In this document: positions 35,244 through 48,200 of the stretch, piece after piece | How the letters are laid out: each line of letters starts with the position of its first letter | Position numbering within the stretch: the first letter of the stretch is position 1 | Source: Branchiostoma floridae | Lineage: Eukaryota > Chordata > Leptocardii > Amphioxiformes > Branchiostomatidae | Reading direction: 5' to 3' | Assembly (NCBI RefSeq): GCF_000003815.2 | Contig: NC_049988.1 | Location: forward strand, 11,056,657 to 11,120,656 | Length of the DNA stretch: 64,000 nt | Translations under genes and position numbers: made by a program | The notes under the pieces: model-generated | Told to the model about the DNA's origin: nothing | Seen by the model: only the letters and a program-made list of their open reading frames with translations | The model's database searches: none

Positions 35244-36736
35244 TAAGCTAGCATCTGCACCTTGCTATAACTGACTGGTGACTATGATGACTAGGTTCCA
35301 TTAGTATCACAGCGTGCACTCGTCTGGCAGAGAAATCAACTCAGCAGAACCTGCCCCTGATGAAACACCCGTAGGTTAAGGATTCCTGTCTCCAATACTC
35401 CAGCGGAAATGTTTTCCAGGAACACTTAAATTTGCCATGAACATTAGTGTTGTGGGATGTTAAGTTATATTTGTTTCCCTTGGGGAGGCGGGATGTAGAC
35501 CTCCTCAAATTTTCCAACTGTAACCATTTACTAACTAAGGTCAACGTTAGTTCACCTTTATCCGCGGGGTAACCTATATCCGGATTTAAGAAACGGTGTA
35601 TTTAGGGCGACGGTTTCAAACTGCTGTATTTTGAAAATATTGCCAGAAACAACCGTTCGTCGACTTGATATCTATTACTTAAGATATCTTGTAAAAATAC
35701 CATATAAACAACGGATATAGGTCACCCGCGGATAAAGGTTGACTATGTGGTCATCAAATTGGGCGTTTGCTCATTTGCATGTTCGTGACGAGACAAATGC
35801 GACAGCAACCCAAAGATGAACTAGCGTTACATCTTTCTCTTTCTGCGAAAAACCGTATATGTACAAACGGGAGACGTTTAAAACAGATCTTACTTGCATG
35901 TACGATATCAGTGATGTCACAAGCAACATGCGTTGATGTATACTTCATTACCCACAGCGGTAAATGATAGACATATCACGTTTTAACGCACGTTTGCTGA
36001 CAATGATGACTAACATCACCTGCCACAAGAGTTTTCCCGGGTGTTCGTTAAAGATTTCGTTACACAGCCTCATATATGACATCCCATCAAGAAGGCAATA
36101 TCATTATGAACATTGTGCCGATCAAAACATATCACACATTAAGATAAGCGCTCTCACACTGACGGGGGCTTTCTTGTTTTGACAGAATCCCCCGTGTGAA
36201 TTCTGAGGGAGCTCACTTTAATAGTCTTAGCCTTAACAGGCAACATAGGGTTCGTCAATATCAGATGGAAATTGTAGAAGTGAATCCAAGTTCTAGTAAA
36301 GTTTTCAAACATATATAACAAAGTAAGTAATGTAGAATCAGTTTGTTGGTTAGTACATGGTATCTTTCAAATCATAATCGATTTGATCTATGGCCTTCAA
36401 AAATGTAACCCTCACAAAACCAGATTTGAAGAATAGTCAATCTTACTTGCGATGCTGCCTATAGATATTATATTAAAAATACAAAAAAATACCATAACTT
36501 TATAGTCCTAAATCAAGGCTTGTCCCCAGATACCCCGCTCAACAAATCGAAGTAGCGGCGGTATTTTTTAAGAAAGGAGCACATAGATCCCGACCTGCCG
36601 TTTCTAATCAGTACCGACAAACGTTATTGATGGAACCTCATCCGCTACAACAAGCCCAGACTGATCAACCTGAGGACTGGGGAGGGGGGCGGATTGGGGT
36701 CCTCAGGGAAGACTTGATTTGTGGAGTCACGTTTAA

Positions 36737-36983
36737 GTTGGTATCTGATTGTACTTGGGGCACAGGTGCGGCACTGCGGGGTTCGAAAGATTACTCAACG
36801 AATTTCAAAGATAGAGAACGAATTTTCTTCCGTTTTGTGTATTTTGTTGTCTTCTAAGTCATACTTTTACGTATTACGCAATATCTAGATAATAACAAAA
36901 ATGGCGAAAATAACACAACAATGTCGCAGTGAACGAACCCCGCAGTGCCGCAACGGTGCCCCAAGTGCAGTGAGATGCCACCT
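36737..36983 (-). mobile_element. MITE-like foldback family D, copy 2 (inverted)
   Basis: The reverse complement of this segment aligns end to end with 34999-35243, including the interior (TCTAGATATTGC, AAAGTATGACTTAGAAGACA, ACAAAATACACAAAACG). The two copies are 1.5 kb apart in opposite orientation. Confidence 0.85.
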
Positions 36984-38139
36984 TTACATGAGTCTTTGTA
37001 AAGCCAGTATCTCACTGGACCGCACCTGTTTGCGAAAAGAATGCGTCTGGCATTTGCCGCCTGTAACAGTGAAATGTTGTAGATTAATTATATAAATATA
37101 AGCAATTAAGAAAATGCCGGAAAGCGGTGAAATTTATAATACCATATCTATGCTGCGCAACGCATTAATATTCTTTTATCACTGCAAATCTTTTTCCGAT
37201 GCATTTTCAATCGTTGTACATTGGCTTTTAAATCAGTGATTTTTAATAACTCTGCGATTTCTAATAACCTTCCAGTATGGGCTTCATACAGAAAATCGTA
37301 AAGTGTAGAATCTGCATGGTTTAGTGATACGTGCACGGCAAAAAACTAGTTTGTGAAGCAAAGTTGGTGCACGTGGGTATTATTTTATTCAGGACCTGTA
37401 GATAGCAATCCCCCAAAGTCGACACGCAGCGCCTTGGAGTAATCACTGTAAAGCCTGTGGAAATTTCAAGTCTCCAAAGGTTGACTTTTAATCCCAACTT
37501 CGGCGCCACGGTTGTTTTCTTATAAGTTTCCTTACATTACTAATAACAATTTTTTTGATAACATCTTGTAAGGTTATTTGCATAGTTATAACCTCAGGAC
37601 TGTTTGCACCCACCGAGGACGTATATTTTGTAAGATAATTTTGTTCCTTTCCCGTAGATAGGAAATGGGCTATGTGATTCGTACACCCATCACGTACAGA
37701 CGAACGCCTCGTTGGTTGTGGAGTAATTACCAGCGCACATACTGACGTACGATTCCTCACTGTCTGCATGGGCACGTCCCGTGATCAAGTAAAAAGCCTG
37801 CATGACCTATTGGAGGGTCTGAGAAATTTCCATCCATGTACGCGGCAATCCGGCGGGTCCCATTAATGTTGCAGACAGTTTTCTTATCGAGGTATTTCGA
37901 TGTTTTTCTGTAGGTTGTGATTATGGCAAACGTCATCACTGTAGATGGGATGGAATTTGAAATAGCCATTACAACGTCACACCGATGCTAAAAATATGTA
38001 CAATGTTACCTTTTTTCCCTGCACGTATTTGGGCAATTTGACTGAGCATCAGGGACAGGGAGTAGTCCTACGAGCGTATCTTTCAAGTTAGTATGAAGTC
38101 CGATCATGTTCATCTTTCGATGAGCACGCCCGGATGATG

Positions 38140-38660
38140 ATGATGAAGTCCGGTCCGTATTGACATTTTTATGCGCAGTCGTTCTCACCTCATACGCATC
38201 TCAATCATTTTGTGCCAGTTTTAAGATAGGTTCACACGTGCGTATATATTCAAGTCCGTATGAGGTCCGTATGGAAGGCTTAGCTTCTAGGCTCAACGGG
38301 TAGCTAGAAAAAATAGTAGAAATTTAACAAATATAAACAGATAACATGGCAGAGGAGTTACTTGGGCCGCAAACCATACTCCTCAGCCAGCTAACTCCTC
38401 TGGCATGTTATCGGTCTATATTTGTCCATTTCCTACTTTTCAACGACCTATGGAGCCTGGTAGAGGCTCAGACTTTAATACGGACCTCATACGCACTTGA
38501 AAATACACGCATGTGAACCCGCCTTAATTAGGTACGCCTACTGGGCCGTACTGTGCGTAAGCCTACGTACCTAAAACTGACTGAATACGATTGAGATGGG
38601 TATGGATGCGTATTGTGCGTTAAAAATGTCCTCATACGAACTTGATCTATACACTTGTGT
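38140..38660. mobile_element. Long imperfect palindrome, inner element bounded by TTAA
   Basis: Outer arms pair GACATTTTTATGCGCAGT and CGCATCTCAATCATTTT with their inverted counterparts near 38585-38640. The inner element (38221-38527) starts and ends at TTAA and has terminal repeats TTCACACGTGCGTAT / TTCACATGCGTGTAT and AAGTSCGTATGAGGTCCGTA. A further hairpin sits at its centre (ATAAACAGATAACATGSCAG, GAGGAGTTA). TTAA edges resemble piggyBac-type insertion. Confidence 0.75.
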
Positions 38661-39370
38661 GACTACTTCCCACGTCGGCTTACATCTGAGGAAAGCGGTT
38701 TGCATTAACCGGAACTAAACTGGATGTTTGAAGCTGTTAGAGGGCTAGATGTTGAGGTGCCCCCGTGGCCTTCTTGCAGCCTGCTTACTAACTTTGAATA
38801 AGTACCTTAGATGAAAAGAACTGCATGTATCCATCAGAAGAAAGGTGCCAAACGTCGTCAAATACATGTTCATACAGAGCAAGTGGATTAAAGAGTGGAA
38901 AATCTTTGAACGTTACGGGTAAGGTTGGAAGAAATTGGAAAATGGCAAAACACGGTCTTGATGCAAGACTGCAAGTACAATCATGGGGTTATAAATTTTT
39001 ATGGGAATAGGTAGTACACTAGACGTTAATCAGAAATGAACTTATATTGATTTCTTCATTTTTTCTTTGATAAGCAATAAAATGTTCGCATGTCGGGCGC
39101 CAGTTTTTCATTACATACTATAAATATTTATCCACGATGGGGGCTCGCTATATGAAGCTTTACATTAACAATTGAAGACATCGTGTTGTGCCGGTGGGCG
39201 GAATATTGCAGTACGTTCTGAGAATAATAGCTCACACCCACTCATCGTGACCTCTTCTTCACACTGTTCAAATGCAGCCGCAACTTCTTTCTATGAATTT
39301 ATCACAAGTCATGTTTGATATTAATGGACTAATTTCATTTGTAGCTTGCTGTGTACGTGTATCTATATAC

Positions 39371-39580
39371 AGTAGAAGCAGTTTAATTGCACACTCGATT
39401 CGCCAGCGTATTTCGTGCAATTATCGAAGTTACAGTTAGCCTGGTGTGTTACGCCAAAGGGCGGTTATAATTATACTGGCTATATAGATACAGATACAGT
39501 TACTAGCATCTGCACTACCACGGGATTTTGGGATTCCGTGCAATTAACAGGTGTGCGGTTATCCGTTGAGCAATTAAACT
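39371..39580. mobile_element. MITE-like family G, copy 1, carrying an inserted piece of repeat R
   Basis: The ends AGTTTAATTGCAC and (inverted) AGTTTAATTGCTCAACGG form terminal repeats. Inside, GGGATTTTGGGATTCCGTG and CAATTAACAG match, inverted, the copy at 47587-47762. A block at 39439-39510 is repeat R (compare 34225), absent from the other copy. Confidence 0.7.
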
Positions 39581-40257
39581 AATGTACATACATAGGTACC
39601 AGAAATGCCGTTGCCTATAGGGGTTCATTTAAGTTGCTGCAATTAAGGAGACAAAAAATTCACATTCTGATTTTTTTTCTTTGAAATACGATAGATTGCA
39701 ATCACCCCAACAGTATAAACCGAAACCACCCGTAAGTTATAAAAGAGCAGTCACGCTACGTCTGACAACTGTAACCACAGCAATTCCGCTCAAACAATCA
39801 GGAAATTTAGGTCAAACACTGGACGCTGTATTGATTTTTGCGTTCCTTTTGGCGGTCATTCAGCGTATAAGGATATTAGTATATCCAATCTGGGTCACCT
39901 TTTGTAAAGGTTAGTTCTGGCGCTCCAGATGTCCACTGGAGGGTCAAGAGATGGTCTGGTGGCCGTAGCACGGCCGATGATGGATGAGTGTCCTTTCAAT
40001 TTGGACAGCCCATTTTACGATGTCGTCATGGAGCACTGTGCAGGTCACAAGGTGGTTAAAGCCAGAAACGTGCCTTGGCCTAAGATTTTGATGAAGACTC
40101 TTTGTCTCGTAGATCGTTTGTCAGATGCCGACTTTTTATTTCAGGATCACATTGTCAAGAGTTCTTCAGGGACATACTTGAGTATTGTAGATATGGGAAA
40201 GAACAGTTGCATAGCTATATATGCGCTTACTTTTAGCAAACTTTTATAGCATATTTG

Positions 40258-40294
40258 AATGTGTGAGTGGCTGAGTGTGTGTGTGAGTGACTGA

Positions 40295-40325
<31 letters not shown>

Positions 40326-40337
40326 TGTGTGTGTGTG
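40258..40337 (+). repeat. GT microsatellite
   Basis: TGTGTGAGTG units grade into a pure GT run. It produces an artificial histidine/threonine open frame on the minus strand. Confidence 0.9.
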
Positions 40338-41274
40338 CGGCATTCATAGGATGTTACATACCAAAAATAGTCAAAGCATGTACGTGGGCACATATTTTGC
40401 CCGGCTTGATTCTATGTTACAAAGTTACAAACAAGTATGAGTTATCTGCAATCTATCCGGAACTATAGTTCTTTCTACTTGGTCTGGTGCTATCTGTAGT
40501 TACTATATACGTAACGACGTGTTGAGTTTGACGAATGCCCCCGGCCACCTCCGTGCCATTAGTCGGTCCAAAGGTAATGACATTTGCATGTAGCTATCCA
40601 TTTCGTAGCGCCGAAAGTGCTGGTATAGTCATCCACCCCTCCAATTTCCTATATCAGAATGTAGCTCCACTCCCCTGTGAAATAGACATAACACTCCCTC
40701 TAAATCCCCACACCCCTTGATCTTGACATGTCGATCCGCAGAAGGACTTTGTGCCAATATTCTCGGGAGAACTTATAGTACTGTAAAATGCCCATCGCCA
40801 ACCATCCCACGAAGACACAAGATCCCATCAGATCTCCCATATAACGTGCGCTTTGTACAGTATTGATCAAAGCTGTGTTTCCCCATAAGCTGGGGTAAAT
40901 TGGGCGAATTTACACCGGTATTATCGTGAAGTGCTCTGCCTGAAGATAAGGCCCTGATAACGTACGATGGTGGCCTTAGGAGAAGGTTGACTTAAGGTGC
41001 GCACACGTTTTATCACCTCCATGATGCTGTGTCATTAAGGGTCGTTACATTCCCCCACAGAGTTGTAAAACGGGAATCCATCCACAAGGATGCTCTTCCC
41101 GCATGTTGTACTGTCTGTGGTGCTGAAATATCTGCTATTGTAAAGCTTCAAACTTTCCTCTTAACATACGTTACAGAATTATCCCTACACGAGGTCTATA
41201 TACATGTACAAGTTTCTTGCACTTTTATCTTTCACCTTAACTTTTTTCCATGGCATCTATCTCTCTCGTAAGAC

Positions 41275-41595
41275 AATGGTAGGTAGACAGGGTGGGTTAG
41301 GCGACCTGGCCTGCGCGTGACCTTTTTAGGTTAAGGAGGGCTGTGCACTTCCTTTTCCAAACTCTCATGTATAGCGGATGCGTCATGCCCGAACATGTTT
41401 TCAAGGCCTGCCTATGCCACAAAGGCCCGTCGCTGCCACTAGCTACAGCTAGGTACTAGTTTACACCTGAGTTAAGTGAGGGAAGTCGTTTTAAGTGCCT
41501 TTCCCAAGGGCAAAAGATCGGTGACACGGCAGGATTCATATTCGGGACCTCTTAGGCCTGAGCCTAACGCGCTGCCGATTGCACCACGCGATCTC
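41275..41595 (-). repeat. tRNA-derived SINE, family B, copy 1
   Basis: On the minus strand it begins with a tRNA-like head (GCGTGGTGCAATCGGCAGCG, then GAATCCTGCCG as a B-box-like end), continues with CCCTTGGGAAAGGCACTT, CTCACTTAACTCAGGTGTAA and ends near AAAAAGGTCACGCGCAGG. The second copy is at 60496-61010. It shares the CCTTGGGAAAGGCACTT core with SINE family A. Confidence 0.75.
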
Positions 41596-42975
41596 ACCAT
41601 TGCTACCTTATAGGTATCCAAGGCGTAGTCCGTCAAGGGGAATTCTAACGCCGAGAGGAAAGGTCGAACCTTATACTATATAAATCATAGGAAAATGAAC
41701 TTTTAAGAAACATATGTTTCGTCTGTCTTCTTCTAACACAGGCTTTGCTTTTGTGCTGCTACTTCGTTACACCTCAGAGCATCTTTGAAACATTTGCCAA
41801 AAGAGTCAAGTTTGCACCAATAAAATTAGGCACTCGCGATGTCGAAGAATATAATGTTTTTTTTCTTCATTTTTCAGTGATATTACTGGCGCACTGTATT
41901 TCTATGCCCTTGGCATTGACAACATCAACTTCAAAGCTAGCTAAAGCTACCATGTCAAAAGCGACATGAATATTTAAACCCTATGCCTTACAGAATGCCG
42001 CTCCGCGCAATTTTCGGGAGGTTTTAACATGTTATGAACTCATTTATCAGAAAATTGTCTTATCGATCGGCGTTTCTCTTCTCGTACAGCTACCCTGATA
42101 ATCTACGCGGGCCAGTTTTGTAGAGCCGCTCACGTAGTAAATCATGACTTTTGCGTTGTAGATCTTGTGTTCGCTACCGTTAGATTCGATCCATTGCCTC
42201 ATAAGGCCATGTTGATTTGATCATATGGATGGCATCTTATGGGAATCCAATATCTGATGCGAGCGTGCGAATAAAAAAAGTTTGACAAAAAAGTTGATTT
42301 CATTATGAAATCAAAATGGTCAGGAAGGTGGAAAAAATAACTGAACACTCAGAATATAGAATATCAAACGATAGATTCTTTATTTGTGTTCTTTCACATC
42401 TTCTTTAACCTTGTCATGTTCTGTGACATTAGTATACGTATTCCGGTATTTATTTTTTGCTTATTTATTTTTAAGCCGCTACGATGTAGAGCGTGGCTGA
42501 AAACTTTTTTTCGAAACGGCCGAAAATTGATGCGCGAGCGGATATGTAATCCATATAATCAAATCAACATGGCCTAAGTTTAATTCGATTCAGAGATGAA
42601 AGTCCCACGTCCGGCCACAAACTGTTTCATCTCACCGCGCGGTCACATTCGGCTCCGTCGTGAAATTTTCATACAAAAGAATATTTTCCTAACAGGCTGT
42701 GACAGAACCAACCGATGGCAAGGATCTAAGGCGGCCTTCTCGGTAACAAAACCGCTGAATGTTGTAAGACACGTGCACGACTTTCCCAATAATCAGTCTT
42801 GCGATCGTACGGCGATTGTGCAACGAATGTACATGGCCCATATTCTGCTTAGCGGTACCCTAACATAATCGTACCTATATCAAATCATGTGTCATGTAAG
42901 CTTATCTGTGTTGGTATTGATCATAGAACAATCCAAAACTTTCTTCCAGCACTAAGACTAGTCTGAGTTAAGTCG

Positions 42976-43208
42976 TTAGTTGTACACGGATCAATTTTTC
43001 AACGTCTTCTTCTTCAGGATCAGGGCACTCCAGCCATCACTGAACAGAGACGGTGGTCGGTATAAGCTTCCTGGTACGTTTGACCAATCGCTGGATCCGC
43101 AAGATCACGTGTTTATAAAATCACGTGTCTGTAACTTGCGAGTTTATGTTCTGAAGTGATTGGTCATCAGTATTGATCATGTGATGAAAGAAAGTTTATC
43201 ATTGTACC
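42976..43208. mobile_element. Short non-autonomous element (family of 6550-6745), rearranged copy 2
   Basis: CTGGTACGTTTGACCAATCG through CATTGTACC (43071-43208) matches 6550-6745, but the middle block is missing. The missing part (GATCCTGAAGAAG...TTGATCCGTGTA type) is present in inverted orientation immediately to the left at 42976-43025, so this copy is internally inverted. Confidence 0.6.
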
Positions 43209-44615
43209 ATCACATTATTGATTTATTCTTCAACCGCATATTGGCACGGATTTCATCGAACATGTATTAAGATACGAACCCAGGCATAACAGTACGACTG
43301 CTGGTAAAACTTCAAGTACAATATCCATACACCGATCATGTCCAAATCTGAACAACACGGGTTCTTAAGACAACAGCATTCTTGTAATTGTACTGTCGCA
43401 ATATAAGACAATGAAATGCTTCATCAATTGAGTACGTCACAGACGAAGGTGTCTGGAACAGCTCAGTGGTGCTAAGTGTCTTTCCACTGGCGCCACCTGC
43501 AGCTCATTACCCACCTATTAACTCCCTACAGTACTCATCCAGACTCATCATGATGTAATGGCTGCTATTGTACATAGTTATTAGGTTATCTTTGCTTTTA
43601 AAATACATTTCATGATGAAGCGTGGGTGGTGGTGTTAGGGGGGGGGGTGTAATCACAGAAGCACGTATTGACACACGCGCCTACTACTGGACCCTGTAAG
43701 AATTTAGCAAAATGGGTCAATTAAAGGGTTTGACAAATGTTAAGCCATTGGGAGAAGGCCTAACATTTACCGCGACATTCTACCGTCCAATTTGGTTGAA
43801 AATTGCTCCAGGGATTGGCATTAGACTTTAAAGTAGTTTGACAACACATGGACGATGATATAACCAGAGGTATCAAATAGCTCCTGGCAACTTCGTTGAA
43901 ATATTTTTCCCTTTGGGCTCGTCTGCTATTTGGTATTCTTGGCAAGATCTGTTGATACCATTCAGTTGCGATCATAGCTGATAGCACCATTGCATGGGAT
44001 ACCTTTAGAGAGCCTAGCAGAAACTCTAGATGAAAAATTACGCACCCGAAGAAGCCGATAATCTTAACTTTAGCGGAATGAAGTATCGTCAGATATAAAT
44101 AGAACCCACGTCATGAGAAAAAACAGTTTGTAGCTTCTCCTCGCTGTCTGACGTCTACAACTACACGTAGTTATCCGTCACGCTTTACATGTGTGGTCAT
44201 TACAATGTTTCACACTCAGACGGCATAAGCGTAGATTTGCGCTGCGTGTATTTTTAGAAGGTGCAGTACCTTCCTGTATCATCCGGAGATGTCTGTTTTT
44301 ATGTATGCAGCAAAGTAGGACGTACCACTGATGTTGTAAATCAACGGGAATTCAAATGTGTAACGTTACTGTTAATATCGTTACAAAGCGTTTATCATCA
44401 CAATTGCACATTTTGCATATTGTTCAAATGTCATTAATGTATTATAGCATTATGTTATCTTATGTCAATTGGAAGCCAACAAAGACCTGATTAGGTATAC
44501 CCGTTTGCTCGTTCTTGTTACTTTCTTTCTTTGAATGGCCACACATGAATGGGTAGCGAAGAACTATTTCACCTGACGACATTTTGTTGTATCTACAGAT
44601 ACCTGCTAGTCCATC

Positions 44616-45293
44616 ATGACGTCACAAGACAACGGCCCCACATCCATAGCGTTGTCCCTCCAGGATATCAAGATTGACACGGCCTATGACCCCAACAGTC
44701 TTGCCTTTGGAGTAGACCTGGTAGGAGCCGCCAAGAAGCTTCTTGAGTTCCTACATCTCGTGGACAGATGCCCTATCCTGTACGACGAAGCCATCGTGTT
44801 GGAGGCTATCAGGAGATACGAACTGTTCTGGCTCCCCCTAGCGGCCCAACACGGAGGTGAACTTCTCGCGGCTCCCTTGGACATAGCCTGGATTTGGCAC
44901 GTGCATCTGTTGGCGCCGTATTACTACGAACAGGACTGTAGGAATCTGGTGAACACCACGGTGGATCACAAAATACTGGTCGGACACGAGCGGGAGGTGG
45001 GCCAGCTGAGAGCGAAGGCATTGTGGGAAAAGGAGTACCCAAACGAGCCCTTCGTCATCGGCTATCACGTGCGTCACAGCGACTTCAAAAGTCAGATTTC
45101 CTACAACCTGCAGTTAGCTGTGGCCCGCCAGAGGGTGTTCTTCTACCAGGTGTCGCTTCCTCACTACGGTGACAACAAGTTCCTGGAGGCGGCCAAAGAG
45201 CGATACAAGAAATACCTGTTCCTGAAACAGAGTAACCCCAAACTGTTCCTGGTGCCGTGTTATGACTTTGACCTCATCTGGCATGCTCACCAG
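44616..45293 (+). CDS. GRDP-like B, coding exon 1 (both DUF1399 repeats)
   Basis: Residues 1-226 in one uninterrupted exon ending CACCAG/GTACGT, phase 0. This single exon corresponds to exons 1-5 of paralogue A. The N-terminus (MTSQDNGPTSIALSLQDIKI) is about 19 residues longer before the shared region. Confidence 0.93.
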
Positions 45294-48200
45294 GTACGTA
45301 CTCACTACGTCACACGTTACCAATACGGTATCACTTTGCAAATAAGATTGTACTCATGTGTAAAGAATCTGTTAGGCCAAACTGACTTAAATTTATGGAT
45401 GACATCCACTGGAGACACAAAAGAGCGAGGGCCAAAAAATAAAATCCAGCAACAAATGCTGCTACTAATAAATTTAAAAAAAAAAAATTAAAAAAAAAAA
45501 AAATTAAAAGCACAGGACTAAACCTCCAGTGAATTTTAATTATGTTTCTATTGCCACTCTTGTTTAAATATGGCCTGACCATGTGTCCCCTGTTAACCTG
45601 GAGAGCAGATCCTCTGACTAGTACAAAATTCTCATTGAACAAGAATGCTATTAGGTCACATGTAGCCACAGTTTTTGGTTCGTTTTTTTGTGTGTTTCAA
45701 AAGTCAATTCGTGAGCGGATAGCATCCATGAAATTAAGTCAGTGCATGTGGCCTGATGTTCAAACCCTTGGTACCACCATTGTCTACTTCTACACAGAAC
45801 TACCCGGCCATCTACAAGAGCGACACGGACAACATTCTCGGCAGGATGCTGAATCACGACGACTCCGTGAACGATCGCTCCCCGGGCTCCAAACTACTGC
45901 TGTCTGACACGCAGACGAGACAGCTTTGGAAGAAAACATTCAACGAAGATTTCGCCCTGAACGGCGCCATGTTCCGAGGAGAGCCCCCTAGCGCTTTCCT
46001 AGTCCCTGCAAAGACAATGAACGCGTACGCTACCAGGCAGTGCACGATAGTACTGCAGGAAGTCTACATTTTGAATCTGCCCTCAGACGACAACTTCACG
46101 GTCAAGGTGGACATAGCGGGAGGCGGGAGGATTTGCAAACTCGGAGGATCTCACAAGTCTTGGAAGGGGAGATCGTCTGACGGACTGGCCAAGTTTCGTT
46201 TCGACACAGCTGTCCACGCCACGCTCAAGTTTGATGTGGAGGCCAAGAAGCTGTTTGTGAAGGGATTCCACGGGACGGCAGCGGTGCCCATCGCTACTGA
46301 CCTTGTCAACGTGGCGGAGGAAGGTCACCACATTTCCCACAGCGCGGAGCTCATGGGCGAGGACGGGAACCCATCAGGGGCTACGTTAAACTTCACAATC
46401 AAGGTATGGTGTTGATTAAGCGTTAATGACCCACCCTGAGGTGTATATGGTCAGGTGTTATAGGACATTTGCTTGAAACACTGAGTAAAGCCACGCTAAC
46501 GTAACACTGAGCAACGCTAACGAGATTATTTGATAAGATGGACATGGCAAATGATCATGCTCCTTATGGCACCATATGCACCGACAAATAGGTGGGCCAT
46601 CAACGTAATTATCCTATCCTATCCAAATTCCTGTATGATTCATAGTCCCTTTCATAGATACTACTATAAAACTATGTAAATTCATTCGTCCAATTGCTGA
46701 AAAACGCGCTTGAAAACTTACATTTACCCTATTGGTACACACGTTTCCCTTCAGGTGACGTCAATACGCAAGGGCCACTACCTTTTCAACATGCGGCCTG
46801 GACAATATGAGTCATCAAATGTTCCCGACATCCTTCACGGCCACATCCCACTGGCCCGTCCGAGCGAGGTTTCTAACAAGTGTGAGACAGCCGTGCATAA
46901 GTGAGTATCATAGATTGTGCTGATTACAGTAAATTTGCACAGTCAATGAAACACTAAATCTACAAAGACTGGTGGAGGTATGGGATCTTCGAACTCTTTC
47001 TTGTTTGTAAGGCATTTAGTGCGAAAGGAAAGGAAAGGAGTTGGGGGTTGAATACACAGCACTATTTTTTAACGAGAGTGTTCAGAGCAAGGTCATTAGA
47101 CCACTTCAAGGCAATGAACTAAGAAGTTGAAATAATTGTACACGGAGATAGCGGTATCAGTGCCTGCACGACTGTGTTGCTGTAGGGCTATAGAAACGGA
47201 TATGCCAACAAATAGACCGTATGAAAAGACTTTACGTGATGGATTATACCGTTACTGTAAATTGTTTAGTGTTTGGGAAACCTTGATTTTTCTTCATGAT
47301 ATTCCCGCAGGGTATACCCCCGGATCTCAGACAGATGCGTCGCCTTCACCGTGCGCGTCATCCACTCACAGGAACTGATGATGTCAGCAATTCAAGTGTA
47401 CGCACGTGAGAGTGACATGGCAGCTACTGCGCATCTTATAGGCCCCGACACACTACCTACCAGACAACAGGTCCTTTGCGTTTCTTTCTTTGTGCGTAGA
47501 CCAAAAGAACGAATTGAAAATTGTACATATAGTTCCATTACCGAAGTGTTTACTCTCCTGGTAATACACGCTTTAGAAAACATAATACTGTAGAAGCCAG
47601 TAAAATTCACAACTAATAATTATAATCGCACACTTCTGTTAATTACACGGAATCCCAAAATCCCAAACCGGACAACTTCGAATTCGCATTGTTGCACCAC
47701 CCGGATAATTGCACGAAATACACTGGCAAATGGGATGTGCAATTAAATGGCTTCTACTGTACATGCCTTGCAATAGCTGCATATCCAACACATGACATAT
47801 TCAGCTATGAGTATGAGATGAATAACATGAACTGTGTGTGTACCCCTTACTGTAGGTCACAGACGAAGGTGCATACTGCACGCTGGACCACTCGGCAGGG
47901 GAACGTGCCATTCTCATCAAGGGGAAGACAGACTGGGGCATCTGTGTGGGGAAGTGGGAGGGTTTCCGGCCCGGAGTTCCCGGCAAACCCGGCATCCCTT
48001 CCATCGACGGCCGGCCGCCCATCAAGGGCGTGAAGGGCATCCCCATGACCCCTGGGCATTTGAAGGTAACTGGGTAAGGCTTAGGTACTGGGTCCCGATT
48101 GGAAAATGGGCCCTGTTTGGCTGTTCACATGCTATTTTGGGACACTTTCGGGTGTGACCCTTACGTGGATACCTTGCGGCTCCTTGGGGGTATTTTTGGA

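Larger units (their letters stand above)
33650..44598. other. Intergenic; many small foldback elements, no gene seen
   Basis: Apart from the repeats listed separately I find no supported exon in this 11 kb. The open frame at 39929-40249 has no recognisable motif or splice context. A 5' UTR exon of GRDP-like B may lie upstream of the acceptor at 44598 but was not located. Confidence 0.5.

Noticed and set aside
39929-40249. 106-residue open frame starting MSTGGSRDGL
   Set aside because: No motif, no splice partners and no second copy; kept out for lack of support.
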